From an uncultured Porphyromonadaceae bacterium (GTDB lineage: Bacteria > Bacteroidota > Bacteroidia > Bacteroidales > Muribaculaceae), in contig CAOKFI010000020.1 in NCBI GenBank assembly GCA_948467675.1, positions 1-46,262 of the forward strand: a DNA stretch of 46,262 bases. Reading direction: 5' to 3'. The position numbers and the translations under genes were made by a program. The notes under the pieces were generated by a model. The model did no database searches. It was not told where the DNA came from and saw nothing but the letters and a program-made list of their open reading frames with translations. Below, in pieces: positions 1 to 8,484 of this stretch. Every line of letters begins with the position of its first letter. Positions within the stretch are counted from its first letter, which is position 1.

Positions 1-119
1 TGAGCCGCACCGGGCTGATCCCAGTGTCCGCGGTGGGCTATCACCTGAGTTTCGGCTATGGATGTTGCTGACGTGGCTAATGCGAGTATGGCGATGGCTG
101 CTGTCTTTTTCGATATCAT
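1..119 (-). CDS. Glycerophosphodiester phosphodiesterase, N-terminal fragment
   Basis: Only the first 39 codons lie in the window; the gene runs off the left edge. The start ATG occupies 119-117. The product begins with a Lys-Lys signal peptide (MISKKTAAIAILALATSATS...) that probably ends near AET. It is followed by VIAHRGHWDQPGAA, the N-terminal strand of the GDPD TIM barrel, in which His and Arg of the HRG motif are catalytic. Such enzymes release glycerol-3-phosphate from glycerophosphodiesters in the periplasm. The assignment rests on this short but characteristic motif; the rest of the active site cannot be seen. Confidence 0.8.
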   Translation of the reverse strand, partial: MISKKTAAIAILALATSATSIAETQVIAHRGHWDQPGAA

Positions 120-155
120 GATCTGCAGTATATGTGATGAATATAGGCTATATAT

Positions 156-200
156 GACGCAGGCCGGACGGTAGTAGTGTCGTGCCCGTCCGGCCTGTGT
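156..200 (-). terminator. Hairpin between the M23/LysM gene and the GDPD gene
   Basis: A 12-bp perfect stem is formed by 160-171 and 186-197, with a 14-nt loop. It lies just after the stop codon of the M23/LysM gene on the minus strand. The T-tract on that strand is weak, so it may be a terminator or an RNA-processing and stability hairpin. Confidence 0.6.
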
Positions 201-219
201 ATGTAAAAAGTCTGAGAAA

Positions 220-1173
220 TTATCTGAGTTTCAACTTTTTCCCGACCGATAGTTTCGACGAAGTTGTCAGTCCGTTCAGCTTGCAAAGCTGTTTGACTGT
301 TGTCCCGTGACGTACGGCGATCTTGCTGAGTGAGTCGCCGCGACGTATAGTATATGTAGAGGCAGCGGTTGTCGGAGTCTTGCCTGACGAAGCAAGCGAT
401 GCCGATGACTTGGTGCTGCGGGGCGAATAGTCACGCGCGTTCTCGTAGGTGCGTTTGTCGAAAGTATATGTATCGGTATGTGTTGTCTGGTTTTCGAAGT
501 CGAATATCGCCGACGGATTGATGGCATAGCCCATGAAGCGAGTCTCGAAATGGAGATGAGGGCCTGTGCTGCGGCCGGTATTGCCTCCGAGCGCTATCGG
601 ATCTCCGGCTTTCACGTACTGGTCTGGTTCGACAAGGAATTTCGACAGGTGGCCGTAGACAGTCTCCAGTTCGTTGGTGTGGCGGATCACTACGTAGTAT
701 CCGTAGCCGCGCCGTTCGAATTTGGTCAGGCGCACTTTGCCGTCGAATGCTGCGCGTATGGTGTCGCCGATCTGCACTTTCAGGTCTACGCCTTTATGCA
801 TTCTGCGGAACCGGCGGCGATATCCGTATGGCGATGTCATATAGCCGGGACATGGCATTGCGAATTTCGATACGTTTATCTCCTTTGTCTGAGGCACAAC
901 GGCATTGCGGTAGCAATTGACGTTCTGGCTGTCCCATCCTTCGGTATAGATGTCGAGTTCCGGTTCTTCCTCCTCTGTAAACAGGTTGTCGAGGAATAGT
1001 TCGGTGTCCTGTACTTTGATCTGGTCGCTGACATTGTGTTGTGCGGCTATTAGATCAGAGTGTTCTGCCTGATGCGCGGCAGGCAGGCGGTAGTCTTGTG
1101 CCGATGCGGAATATCCGCATGCGCTGAAAGCTATGGTTAATGCTGAGTAGAGTATATTTTTGGTAGTAAACAT
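220..1173 (-). CDS. M23 family peptidoglycan endopeptidase with C-terminal LysM domain
   Basis: A 317-aa exported protein. Residues 1-26 form a signal peptide; FSAC-G near residue 19 could also be read as a poor lipobox. The LytM/M23 domain spans about residues 105-220. Its zinc site is complete: H126xxxD130, the catalytic H175 in YGHL, and HLH at 206-208. After a Ser/Thr-rich linker, residues 273-317 form one LysM repeat that should bind peptidoglycan. Family members cleave peptide cross-bridges in the periplasm; some, like NlpD and EnvC, lack the zinc site and only activate amidases. The intact site here argues for a real hydrolase. ndk lies 54 bp upstream on the same strand and could be co-transcribed. 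Confidence 0.92.
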   Translation of the reverse strand: MFTTKNILYSALTIAFSACGYSASAQDYRLPAAHQAEHSDLIAAQHNVSDQIKVQDTELFLDNLFTEEEEPELDIYTEGWDSQNVNCYRNAVVPQTKEINVSKFAMPCPGYMTSPYGYRRRFRRMHKGVDLKVQIGDTIRAAFDGKVRLTKFERRGYGYYVVIRHTNELETVYGHLSKFLVEPDQYVKAGDPIALGGNTGRSTGPHLHFETRFMGYAINPSAIFDFENQTTHTDTYTFDKRTYENARDYSPRSTKSSASLASSGKTPTTAASTYTIRRGDSLSKIAVRHGTTVKQLCKLNGLTTSSKLSVGKKLKLR

Positions 1174-1227
1174 CTTAAAGTTAATGGTGTTGCAGTATTT
1201 GGCTCTGGTATTTTTCCGGTATGTGTA

Positions 1228-1692
1228 TTATTGTTTTTCGTCGGGAGCGTAAGTGAAATCGATAGTCTGCAATGTGTAATTGAAGATTTCGTCAGACTTG
1301 AAGAACCGGGCGAGTTCTATTCGTGCACTTTCCAGAGAATCGGATGCATGTACGATGTTTTCCTGCGAACTCATGCTGAAATCGCCGCGTATCGTGCCGG
1401 GTGCCGCATTGCGTCCGTTGGTGGCGCCTGTCATCGTGCGCACTACATTTACGGCATCTTTACCTTCGATAGCCATAACTATTACCGGGCATGCCATCAT
1501 TGCATTCAGTATCCAGGGAAAGAATGGACGATCCACCAGATGTGCATAGTGCTCGCGGAGGATGGGTTCGTCGAGCTGCATCATTTTCATGCCGGCTATT
1601 AGCAGGCCTTTCTGCTGAAAGCGGGTGATGACTTGTCCGATGAGACCGCGTTGAACTGCCGAAGGCTTTATTATGACTAATGTTTGTTCCAT
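1228..1692 (-). CDS. ndk: Nucleoside diphosphate kinase
   Basis: A 154-aa protein of the usual length, which transfers the gamma phosphate of ATP to other (deoxy)nucleoside diphosphates through a phosphohistidine. The active-site histidine is H115 in the signature NIVHASDS, and the N-terminal KPSAVQRG and RTMTGATNGR segments fit the family. An in-frame ATG seven codons upstream (1713) would add MNKSKKT. The start at 1692 is preferred because it aligns with the family's N terminus and follows the likely promoter at 1733-1740 with a leader of about 35 nt. Confidence 0.95.
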   Translation of the reverse strand: MEQTLVIIKPSAVQRGLIGQVITRFQQKGLLIAGMKMMQLDEPILREHYAHLVDRPFFPWILNAMMACPVIVMAIEGKDAVNVVRTMTGATNGRNAAPGTIRGDFSMSSQENIVHASDSLESARIELARFFKSDEIFNYTLQTIDFTYAPDEKQ

Positions 1693-1732
1693 TGTTTTTT
1701 TAGATTTATTCACTCTTCCCTTGAGTTACTCT

Positions 1733-1740
1733 CAAAAGTA
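1733..1740 (-). promoter_or_regulatory. Candidate -7 element of the ndk promoter
   Basis: On the minus strand this reads TACTTTTG, a match to the Bacteroidetes -7 consensus TAnnTTTG. The predicted transcript would start near 1727, about 35 nt before the ndk ATG. No good -33 TTTG is seen at the expected distance. Confidence 0.45.
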
Positions 1741-1787
1741 CTTGAAATTTAGCAATTAAGGAAGTCGGAATGCGATAAAAAATGTAA

Positions 1788-1805
1788 AACATCGCGAACG
1801 ATGTT
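1788..1805 (-). terminator. Small hairpin downstream of recG
   Basis: A 7-bp perfect stem (AACATCG/CGATGTT) with a TTCG loop when read on the minus strand, followed by TTTTAC and an AT-rich run. It lies about 150 bp beyond the recG stop and upstream of ndk, so it is a plausible terminator for the manA-ispD-recG operon. The remainder of 1714-1952 is AT-rich and holds no recognisable gene. Confidence 0.4.
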
Positions 1806-1952
1806 AAATGTGTTGAGGTATAATGTTGTGTGTTAGTGTGTTATGAAATATATGTTTTACAGCATATTTGTTGTTTTGTTCGGATGAGTATTCAAATTAG
1901 GTTAAAAGACAGTTAATTAGTGTATATTGCATGAGCTTATTTTTAACAATAC

Positions 1953-4043
1953 TCAACTTATCCGGCTCCAGTCCACGTGTTTGTTGAATATCGCTGCAAG
2001 GGTCGGGCGCAGCATAGCGTTGACCGGTGCACTCATCTCGGGATCCTCGTCGAGTAGCGAGCCGGCGGCTTCGCGCGCAAGCTGTACTATCTGGCCGTCG
2101 GTAGCCAGATTGGCAATATGGAGATCGAACGGTATGCCGCTTTGCATTGTGCCCTCTATGTCGCCAGGCCCGCGCATCTTCAGGTCTGCTTCGGCCACTA
2201 CGAACCCATCGGATGTCGATGTCATGATCTCAAGGCGCCGGCGTGTCTCTTTGGCTATGGCATGTTTTGTCATGAGTATGCAGAAGCTCTGTTCACCGCC
2301 GCGTCCTACCCTTCCGCGCAACTGATGAAGCTGTGACAGTCCGAACCGTTCGGCATTCTCGATGACCATGGTCGTGGCGTTGGGTACATTTACTCCGACT
2401 TCGATCACTGTAGTGGCTACAAGGATATCGGCCTGATGCGAGGCGAACAGGGACATCTGATAGTCTTTCTCGGCCGGTTTCATGCGTCCGTGTACGTAGG
2501 CTACCCTATATTGAGGGAATGTCTCACGAATGAGCTCATAGCCTTCCTCAAGAGATTTGAGATCGCTTTTCTCGCTTTCTTCGATCAATGGATACACTAT
2601 GTAGACCTGACGTCCTGCTTTTAGCTGCCGTCCGATACCCTGATATACCTGTAGCCGCTGTTGGTCGTAGCGCAGCATCGTTTCTACAGGTTTCCGTCCT
2701 GGGGGCAGTTCGTCGATCACCGACACGTCGAGATCGCCGTAGACCGTCATTGCCAGCGTGCGCGGAATAGGTGTTGCGGTCATTACGAGTACATGGGGAG
2801 GCGTCAGATTCTTTTTCCACAGTCTGGCGCGTTGGGCCACTCCGAACCGGTGCTGTTCGTCAATGACCACAAATCCGAGATTTCGGAACTGTACGTTGTC
2901 CTCGATTACAGCATGTGTACCTATGAGTATATGGAGCGATCCGTCGGTTAACTGGGAGTGGATTATGTCCCGCTGTTTCTTTCGTGTGGATCCGGTAAGC
3001 AGTTTTACGTTTATGCCTATCGGTGCCGCCAGCTGAGATATGGTCTCGAAATGCTGCGTGGCCAGTATCTCGGTCGGAGCCATGAGGCATGCCTGGGTGT
3101 TGTTGTCGATAGCGATGAGCATGCACAGCAGAGCAACGAGAGTTTTGCCGCTGCCTACATCGCCTTGCAGCAGCCGGTTCATCTGCCGTCCGGTGCCCAT
3201 GTCGGCACGTATCTCTTTTATGACACGTTTCTGTGCTCCTGTAAGTTCGAACGGGAGGCAGTTCTGATAGAATGAGTTGAAAAATGTGCCTATGCGGGGG
3301 AAGCGGAAGCCGTTGAGTCTGGCATTGCGCGTACGGGTGGTCCGGAGTATGTTGAGCTGTAGGTAAAACAGTTCTTCGAATTTCAGGCGGAGCTTGGCTC
3401 TCTGGAGCTGTGCCACGTCTTTAGGGTTATGGATTGCGCACAACGCGTCGCGCAGCGGCATAAGACGGTAATGGTCTATGACCGGTTGTGGCAGTGATTC
3501 TGATAATTTTGGCGTGGAATTGAGTACCGACTGGATCCAGGTGAACAGAGTTCTGGAGCTGATGCCGCGGTTGCGCAACTGCTCTGTGAGCGGATACACT
3601 CCGCGTAATCCCTGGGCGGCGGTGGTGGCTGATGTCGTGTCGACTTCCGGGTGTATCATGCTCCACCGGCGGTTGAATTCCGTGGGTTTGCCGAAGATGA
3701 TGTATTCCGCACCGGGATTTATGGCCTGCCGTATGGCTTTTATGCGCTGGAACCATACGACTTCGATTGTGCCGCTGCCGTCGGAAAATACTCCTACGAG
3801 GCGGCTTTTGGCTCCTTCGCCATGTGTCGCGAACGAGATGAACCTGCCTTTGAGCTGTATGGAAGGCATGTCGCCGCTGAGGTCTGCTATGCGATATATC
3901 TGGGATCTGTCCAGATAGCTGGATGGGAAATGATGCAGCAGGTCGTAGTATGACCTTATGCCGAGTTGTTTTTCCAATAGATCGGCACGGGTTGGGCCTA
4001 CACCCTTTATGAATTTTATGTCGAGAGAACGCAGCCGGTTCAT
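1953..4043 (-). CDS. recG: ATP-dependent DNA helicase RecG
   Basis: A 696-aa protein of normal length for RecG, which remodels stalled replication forks and branch-migrates Holliday junctions. The N-terminal part holds a helix-hairpin-helix-like segment (FIKGVGPTRADLL) and the wedge/OB domain. The helicase core has Walker A GDVGSGKT at about 294-301, the DEQH box at 395-398, TATPIPRTLAMT, and the C-terminal motifs ATTVIEVGVNVP and QLRGRVGRG. The start at 4043 is chosen over a longer open frame because the protein then begins MNRLRSLDIKFIKGVG as in the family. Its ATG overlaps the ispD stop as ATGA, which suggests translational coupling. Confidence 0.96.
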   Translation of the reverse strand: MNRLRSLDIKFIKGVGPTRADLLEKQLGIRSYYDLLHHFPSSYLDRSQIYRIADLSGDMPSIQLKGRFISFATHGEGAKSRLVGVFSDGSGTIEVVWFQRIKAIRQAINPGAEYIIFGKPTEFNRRWSMIHPEVDTTSATTAAQGLRGVYPLTEQLRNRGISSRTLFTWIQSVLNSTPKLSESLPQPVIDHYRLMPLRDALCAIHNPKDVAQLQRAKLRLKFEELFYLQLNILRTTRTRNARLNGFRFPRIGTFFNSFYQNCLPFELTGAQKRVIKEIRADMGTGRQMNRLLQGDVGSGKTLVALLCMLIAIDNNTQACLMAPTEILATQHFETISQLAAPIGINVKLLTGSTRKKQRDIIHSQLTDGSLHILIGTHAVIEDNVQFRNLGFVVIDEQHRFGVAQRARLWKKNLTPPHVLVMTATPIPRTLAMTVYGDLDVSVIDELPPGRKPVETMLRYDQQRLQVYQGIGRQLKAGRQVYIVYPLIEESEKSDLKSLEEGYELIRETFPQYRVAYVHGRMKPAEKDYQMSLFASHQADILVATTVIEVGVNVPNATTMVIENAERFGLSQLHQLRGRVGRGGEQSFCILMTKHAIAKETRRRLEIMTSTSDGFVVAEADLKMRGPGDIEGTMQSGIPFDLHIANLATDGQIVQLAREAAGSLLDEDPEMSAPVNAMLRPTLAAIFNKHVDWSRIS

Positions 4044-4735
4044 ATACTGCGCATGTACAGTTCGGCAATCTCGATGTCGAGGGGATGGGTTATTTTGATA
4101 TTGGCAGGATCTCCCCTGGTGAGCGCTATATCGGTATAGCCGGCCGCTGTCATTACCGATGCGTCGTCCGTAAACGATTCCTGATAAGGGCGATGGTATG
4201 CATCCATTAGTCTGGAGGCGACGAAAGCCTGAGGGGTCTGCACTGCGCGTAGCATGGACCGGTCCAGCGCTACAGATCCGTCTGATGTCAACATGCGTAC
4301 GGAATCCGTGACTTCTATTGCCGGAATCGCTCCGGAGTGGTTGCGGCATGCCTCTACGGCGTCATGGATAATCTGACGGCTTACCAACGGACGTGCTCCG
4401 TCATGTACTGTTATGATATCTTCGGGCGACTGGGTGTCGACTGCGGCGAGGGCATTGCGTACGGAAGCCCATCTGGTGGCGCCTCCGAATACGATTGTCG
4501 GTGAGTCAAAGCTGAATTGACGGCACAGCTGGTTCCATATATCCATGGCATCGGCGCTCAATACGAGTATGCATGCCGATTCCGGATAAGCGTTGCGCAG
4601 AGCCTCGATGCAGCGTATCAGGACCGGTCTGCCTGCCAGTAGCCGGAACTGTTTGGGTATGTCGCCTCCGAACCGGCTTCCGCTACCGGCCGCTACTATT
4701 ATGTTGGTTATCCTGCGGTCGTTTCCGGTTGTCAT
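4040..4735 (-). CDS. ispD: 2-C-methyl-D-erythritol 4-phosphate cytidylyltransferase
   Basis: A 231-aa cytidylyltransferase that makes CDP-methylerythritol from MEP and CTP in the non-mevalonate isoprenoid pathway. The nucleotide-binding segment IIVAAGSGSRFGGDIPKQF matches the GxGxRxGxxxPKQ signature. VHDGARPLVS and the C-terminal TDDASVMTAAGY and GDPANIKITHPLDI segments are also typical. The start at 4735 (MTTGNDRR) sits 8 bp after the upstream isomerase gene and places the signature at the N terminus. The 3' end overlaps recG by 4 bp. Confidence 0.95.
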   Translation of the reverse strand: MTTGNDRRITNIIVAAGSGSRFGGDIPKQFRLLAGRPVLIRCIEALRNAYPESACILVLSADAMDIWNQLCRQFSFDSPTIVFGGATRWASVRNALAAVDTQSPEDIITVHDGARPLVSRQIIHDAVEACRNHSGAIPAIEVTDSVRMLTSDGSVALDRSMLRAVQTPQAFVASRLMDAYHRPYQESFTDDASVMTAAGYTDIALTRGDPANIKITHPLDIEIAELYMRSI

Positions 4736-4743
4736 GAGCCGAT

Positions 4744-5739
4744 TCAAATCACGTAGACAGTTACTATCCGGCAGTTGTCTGATCCTGGGATGATATCGAC
4801 CGAAGGCATCGATGCCGGCACAAGTGCCGTATGCCCCTGCATAAGCGGGGTACTGTTTCCGTCCGGATCGATAAGCGAGGCGCTGCCCTCTACGACGATG
4901 AAAATCGTGAACGAGTCGCGTTCGCTCAGGTCTACATGCATCGGCGATACAGGATTGAGCAATGTCGCTGTGAATTGCGGGCATTCCTGCATTGTCACCT
5001 CGCTGTCTGCCACGGGACTCACATGCTCTATGCATGAGCCTGAAACGGTATAGTCGATTGCATCAAGGCTTTCCTCGATATGCAGCTTGCGGGGTTGGCC
5101 GGTGGTGTCGACACGGTCGTAATCGTATATGCGGTATGTGATGTCGGATGCTTCCTGTATCTCAAGTATCAGATTTCCGGCACCTAATGAGTGTACCCGT
5201 CCCGCAGGGATGAAGAATACGTCTCCTTTCACCGGATTGTATTTTCCAAGCAGATCTATGACACGTCCGGCGGCCACCGCGTCCTTGAAATCGGTCTGGG
5301 TTATTTCACGGTTGAAGCCGTTGTACAGATAAGCGCCGGGACGTGTGTCGACGCAGTACCACATTTCGGTTTTTCCGCAGGCATTGTGACGTTTAGCCGA
5401 CAATGCGCCGTCCGGATGTACCTGTATGGAGAGATCTGCATTCGAGTCGATCCATTTTATAAGCAACGGGAACCGGTGCCCATACCGTTCTGTAGGGATC
5501 TTTCCGCATAGTCCGGTACCGTAGAGTCTGGTAAGTTCATTAATGGAATATCCCTTCAGCGGGCCGGATGCTACTATGGATTCGCTGTTTTCCATAGGCG
5601 ACAGATCCCATGCTTCCCCGATCGATTCTCCTTGTGGCGGCAGCCCTTTGAATTCGGCTATGCGTGTCCCTCCCCAAAGCACACTTTTGAAGATCGGTTC
5701 GAAAGTTATAATAGGTAATGTCCCAACTTTTTGTTGCAT
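4744..5739 (-). CDS. Class I mannose-6-phosphate isomerase (type I PMI, cupin fold)
   Basis: A 331-aa protein of the shorter Bacteroidetes/Firmicutes ManA type, interconverting fructose-6-phosphate and mannose-6-phosphate for GDP-mannose synthesis or mannose use. The N-terminal FEPIFKSVLWGG, the zinc-binding QVHPD and KTEMWY motifs, and the later GRVHSLGAGNLILEIQEASDITYRIYDYDR stretch mark the family; metal ligands appear intact. It is the first gene of a tight minus-strand operon with ispD and recG. The pathway link between the three is not obvious, and this grouping probably reflects co-transcription only. Confidence 0.93.
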   Translation of the reverse strand: MQQKVGTLPIITFEPIFKSVLWGGTRIAEFKGLPPQGESIGEAWDLSPMENSESIVASGPLKGYSINELTRLYGTGLCGKIPTERYGHRFPLLIKWIDSNADLSIQVHPDGALSAKRHNACGKTEMWYCVDTRPGAYLYNGFNREITQTDFKDAVAAGRVIDLLGKYNPVKGDVFFIPAGRVHSLGAGNLILEIQEASDITYRIYDYDRVDTTGQPRKLHIEESLDAIDYTVSGSCIEHVSPVADSEVTMQECPQFTATLLNPVSPMHVDLSERDSFTIFIVVEGSASLIDPDGNSTPLMQGHTALVPASMPSVDIIPGSDNCRIVTVYVI

Positions 5740-5771
5740 GGTTTATGAGGTGGGTATTAAAACTCAGTCTG

Positions 5772-5779
5772 CAAAGTTA
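5772..5779 (-). promoter_or_regulatory. Candidate promoter of the isomerase-ispD-recG operon
   Basis: On the minus strand this reads TAACTTTG, which fits the Bacteroidetes -7 consensus TAnnTTTG. It predicts a start near 5765 and a leader of about 27 nt. No clear -33 element was found. Confidence 0.5.
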
Positions 5780-5905
5780 CTTAATTGTCGGCGATTTTCA
5801 GCCATTGGGCGCAAAATATCCCTCGAATGCAGGGCAGACATGTAAACTTTGGCCCGGCGGAGGCGTTTTTCTTTAATAAATCAGTGTCAAAAATACGAGG
5901 GAGAT

Positions 5906-7201
5906 ATGATACCATCGCACAAAGCGGCTTCATGGCTGCTGATACATATAGACCGCCTGCTCGATGTGCTTGGTCTGGAACACAGCAAGTCGGCTGAAGG
6001 AATTATATATCTGATAGTGATAAGTGTTCTGGCTGTGCTGGCAGGCTGGGGCTTGCGTCAGATAGTGCTGTTTCTGGTGCGCCGGGCAGTGGCCTTGAGG
6101 CACAGTTCGGTAGGCGATGACCTGTTGCGTGAACGCACGTTGTCTAAATGCAGTCATTTTATAACTCCGCTTGTGTTTCTGGGACTTATTCCGTTTGCGT
6201 TCGAGGCGTCGTCAGGGGCGATGGATGTCATCACCAAGGCGGTCTACATCTATCTGCTGGCCACGATAGCGATAGCTGTAAATGCAGTGTTGTCGTTTGT
6301 CTGGCTGAGATACGATGAGCATGAGAATACGAAAAAATTGCCTCTCAAAGGTATTCTGAATATCGGGAAAGGGATAGTGTGGGGGGTGATCGTGATTATC
6401 GCGATCTCTATTCTGGTAGACAAGTCTCCTGCCGCCCTGCTGACCGGTCTCGGAGCTTTCGCTGCGGCTCTGATGCTGATATTCAAGAACAGCATACTCG
6501 GATTCGTGGCCGGTATACAGTTGTCGCAAAACGATATGCTGCGTGTAGGCGACTGGATAATAGTGCCGTCGACTATAGCCAACGGTATAGTGCTCGATGT
6601 CACGCTGTCGATGGTGAAGATCCGCAACTGGGACAATACTATAGTAACGATGCCTCCGTATAATCTGATATCAGGATCGTTTCAGAACTGGCGGGGCATG
6701 CAGGAGGCCGGAGTGCGCCAGATAGCGCGTTCGATCATATTCGATCCGACATCTCTGCTCCCGTGCGATGATGCGATGCTGGACGGAATGGCTGAGAAAT
6801 ATCCGTTGCTTAAAGATTACATAGCCGCTATGAAGTCGCAGAAGGAGGCCGGCCACGAACCGGTATTCGCTACCGGCGATGTGACTGTCAACGGCACGAT
6901 AGATACCAATCTCGGACTGTTCAGGGCTTACGCAGTGCTTTATCTGCGGAACAATCCGCATATATCGCAAGAACAGCTTATAATGGTGCGGGCTATGGCG
7001 CAGAACTCGACAGGAGTGCCAGTTCAGGTATGGTGTTTCACGAACACTACTGTGTGGCCGGAGTACGAGGCTATACAGTCGGCTGTATTCGAGCATCTGA
7101 TGCTCGTGGCCGGCGATATGAAACTCGCGATATGCGATTTTGTGGAAGTGGCTATACAGCAGCAGGTTCAGGCGTCAGGAGCAATATCGGTGAGCAAATG
7201 A
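5906..7201 (+). CDS. MscS-family mechanosensitive ion channel (YbdG-like)
   Basis: A 431-aa inner-membrane protein. The N-terminal 150 residues hold several hydrophobic helices. The pore-lining helix is the Ala/Gly-rich LLTGLGAFAAALMLIFKNS, followed by GFVAGIQLSQNDMLRVGDWI of the beta domain and then KIRNWDNTIVTMPPYNLISGSFQNW, characteristic of the YbdG/MscM branch. Such channels open under membrane tension during hypo-osmotic shock and release solutes. The start at 5906 is favoured by the purine-rich GAGGGAG just upstream and by family alignment; an in-frame ATG at 5849 would add 19 basic residues not expected in the family. Confidence 0.9.
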   Translation: MIPSHKAASWLLIHIDRLLDVLGLEHSKSAEGIIYLIVISVLAVLAGWGLRQIVLFLVRRAVALRHSSVGDDLLRERTLSKCSHFITPLVFLGLIPFAFEASSGAMDVITKAVYIYLLATIAIAVNAVLSFVWLRYDEHENTKKLPLKGILNIGKGIVWGVIVIIAISILVDKSPAALLTGLGAFAAALMLIFKNSILGFVAGIQLSQNDMLRVGDWIIVPSTIANGIVLDVTLSMVKIRNWDNTIVTMPPYNLISGSFQNWRGMQEAGVRQIARSIIFDPTSLLPCDDAMLDGMAEKYPLLKDYIAAMKSQKEAGHEPVFATGDVTVNGTIDTNLGLFRAYAVLYLRNNPHISQEQLIMVRAMAQNSTGVPVQVWCFTNTTVWPEYEAIQSAVFEHLMLVAGDMKLAICDFVEVAIQQQVQASGAISVSK

Positions 7202-7212
7202 CGGAATTTCGT

Positions 7213-7220
7213 TAATTTTG
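7213..7220 (+). promoter_or_regulatory. Candidate promoter of the chromate transporter pair
   Basis: TAATTTTG matches the Bacteroidetes -7 consensus TAnnTTTG and lies 25 bp before the ATG at 7246. No good -33 box is visible, so read-through from the channel gene, which ends at 7201, is also possible. Confidence 0.4.
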
Positions 7221-7245
7221 CATCCGGATATCAATGCAGTGACCG

Positions 7246-7833
7246 ATGGGTAACATATATCTTCAACTGTTTGCAACTTTTTTTAAGATAGGGGCGTTCA
7301 CATTCGGCGGCGGATGGGCTATGATATCGATCATAGAGCGTGAGATAGTCGACAAGCACAGATGGATAGAACGTGACGAGTTTCTGGATCTTCTGGCAGT
7401 GGCTCAGTCGCTTCCCGGAATATTGGCTGTGAATATTTCTGTGGCTGTAGGCGACAAGCTCCGCGGCGGCCGTGGCAGTCTGTGTGCGGCGGCCGGGACA
7501 ATATTGCCGTCATTTATGATAATACTTGCGATAGCGATATTTCTGACACCGGATATAATCAAAAACAATCCGGTGGTAAGCAAGATTTTCATGGGCATAC
7601 GTCCGGCTGTGGTGGCATTGATCATCGCACCTGTCATCACTTCGGCCAAGGCGGCGAAGATAGGGTGGAAGACGGTCTGGATTCCGGTGGCTGTAGCGTT
7701 ACTGATATGGTCGGGATGGGCATATCTGTCGAATCCGATCCTATATATAGTCATCGGCGGAGCTGCCGGCTATCTGTGGTACAGCCGTCGTATCCATGAC
7801 TCACGCAAGCATCAGGAAGGAGGTGAGTCATGA
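7246..7833 (+). CDS. Chromate transporter, N-terminal-type half (CHR family)
   Basis: A 195-aa membrane protein with one CHR domain. The defining FFKIGAFTFGGGWAMISIIE motif opens the protein, and SLPGILAVNISVAVG is the second family hallmark. Several hydrophobic helices follow. Family members export chromate or move related anions; in bacteria without chromate stress the real substrate is often unknown. This is one of two short CHR proteins encoded side by side, the split-gene form of ChrA. It overlaps the next gene by 4 bp (ATGA), so both are likely made together and form a heterodimer. Confidence 0.88.
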   Translation: MGNIYLQLFATFFKIGAFTFGGGWAMISIIEREIVDKHRWIERDEFLDLLAVAQSLPGILAVNISVAVGDKLRGGRGSLCAAAGTILPSFMIILAIAIFLTPDIIKNNPVVSKIFMGIRPAVVALIIAPVITSAKAAKIGWKTVWIPVAVALLIWSGWAYLSNPILYIVIGGAAGYLWYSRRIHDSRKHQEGGES

Positions 7834-8399
7834 TATATCTTAAACTGATATGGGCATATCTCAAGATCGGACTCTTCGGATTCGGCGGAGGATATGCGAT
7901 GCTTGCGCTCATAGAGCGGTCCATTGTAGGTCCGGGATGGATATCGCCGCAGATGTTTACCGATATCGTGGCTATATCGCAGATGACGCCGGGTCCGATA
8001 GGGATCAATTCCGCCACTTATATCGGGTATGTGGCGCCGTCGGTGGCCGATCCGTCGTTTGCCTCGCCATGGTGGGGTATTCTCGGGTCTCTGTTGTGTA
8101 CGGCAGTCGTTGTGATACCGTCGTTTCTGCTGGTTTCATATACGAGCCATTTCATATCGCGGCATAAGGAGAGCGCTGCGGTCAAGGGTGTATTCGCCGG
8201 ATTGCGTCCTGTCGTGGTGGGGCTTATCGCCTCGGCGGCTCTGCTGCTTATGAACGGCGACAATTTCGGAACGACGGAATATAATGTGATATGGAGTGTC
8301 GTCATTTGCGCTGCTTCGTTCTGTGCGGTGTTTTTTACCAGGATCCATCCTATACTCGTTATCGTCCTGGCCGGTCTGGCCGGATTGGCGATATATTAG
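7830..8399 (+). CDS. Chromate transporter, C-terminal-type half (CHR family)
   Basis: A 189-aa membrane protein homologous to its upstream neighbour. It has LKIGLFGFGGGYAMLALIE near the N terminus and ISQMTPGPIGINSATYIGY, the CHR-domain hallmarks, followed by hydrophobic helices. The short-chain CHR proteins usually act as pairs with opposite membrane orientation. The 4-bp overlap with the preceding gene points to translational coupling. Substrate specificity cannot be read from the sequence. Confidence 0.88.
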   Translation: MIYLKLIWAYLKIGLFGFGGGYAMLALIERSIVGPGWISPQMFTDIVAISQMTPGPIGINSATYIGYVAPSVADPSFASPWWGILGSLLCTAVVVIPSFLLVSYTSHFISRHKESAAVKGVFAGLRPVVVGLIASAALLLMNGDNFGTTEYNVIWSVVICAASFCAVFFTRIHPILVIVLAGLAGLAIY

Positions 8400-8484
8400 A
8401 GCGCGTTCTCCAGCGTTGACAATCGTTTTGCCGTTAGAAAAAGGAGAGCTAAATTTGCCGACAGAATCAACGTCCGAATTTTGT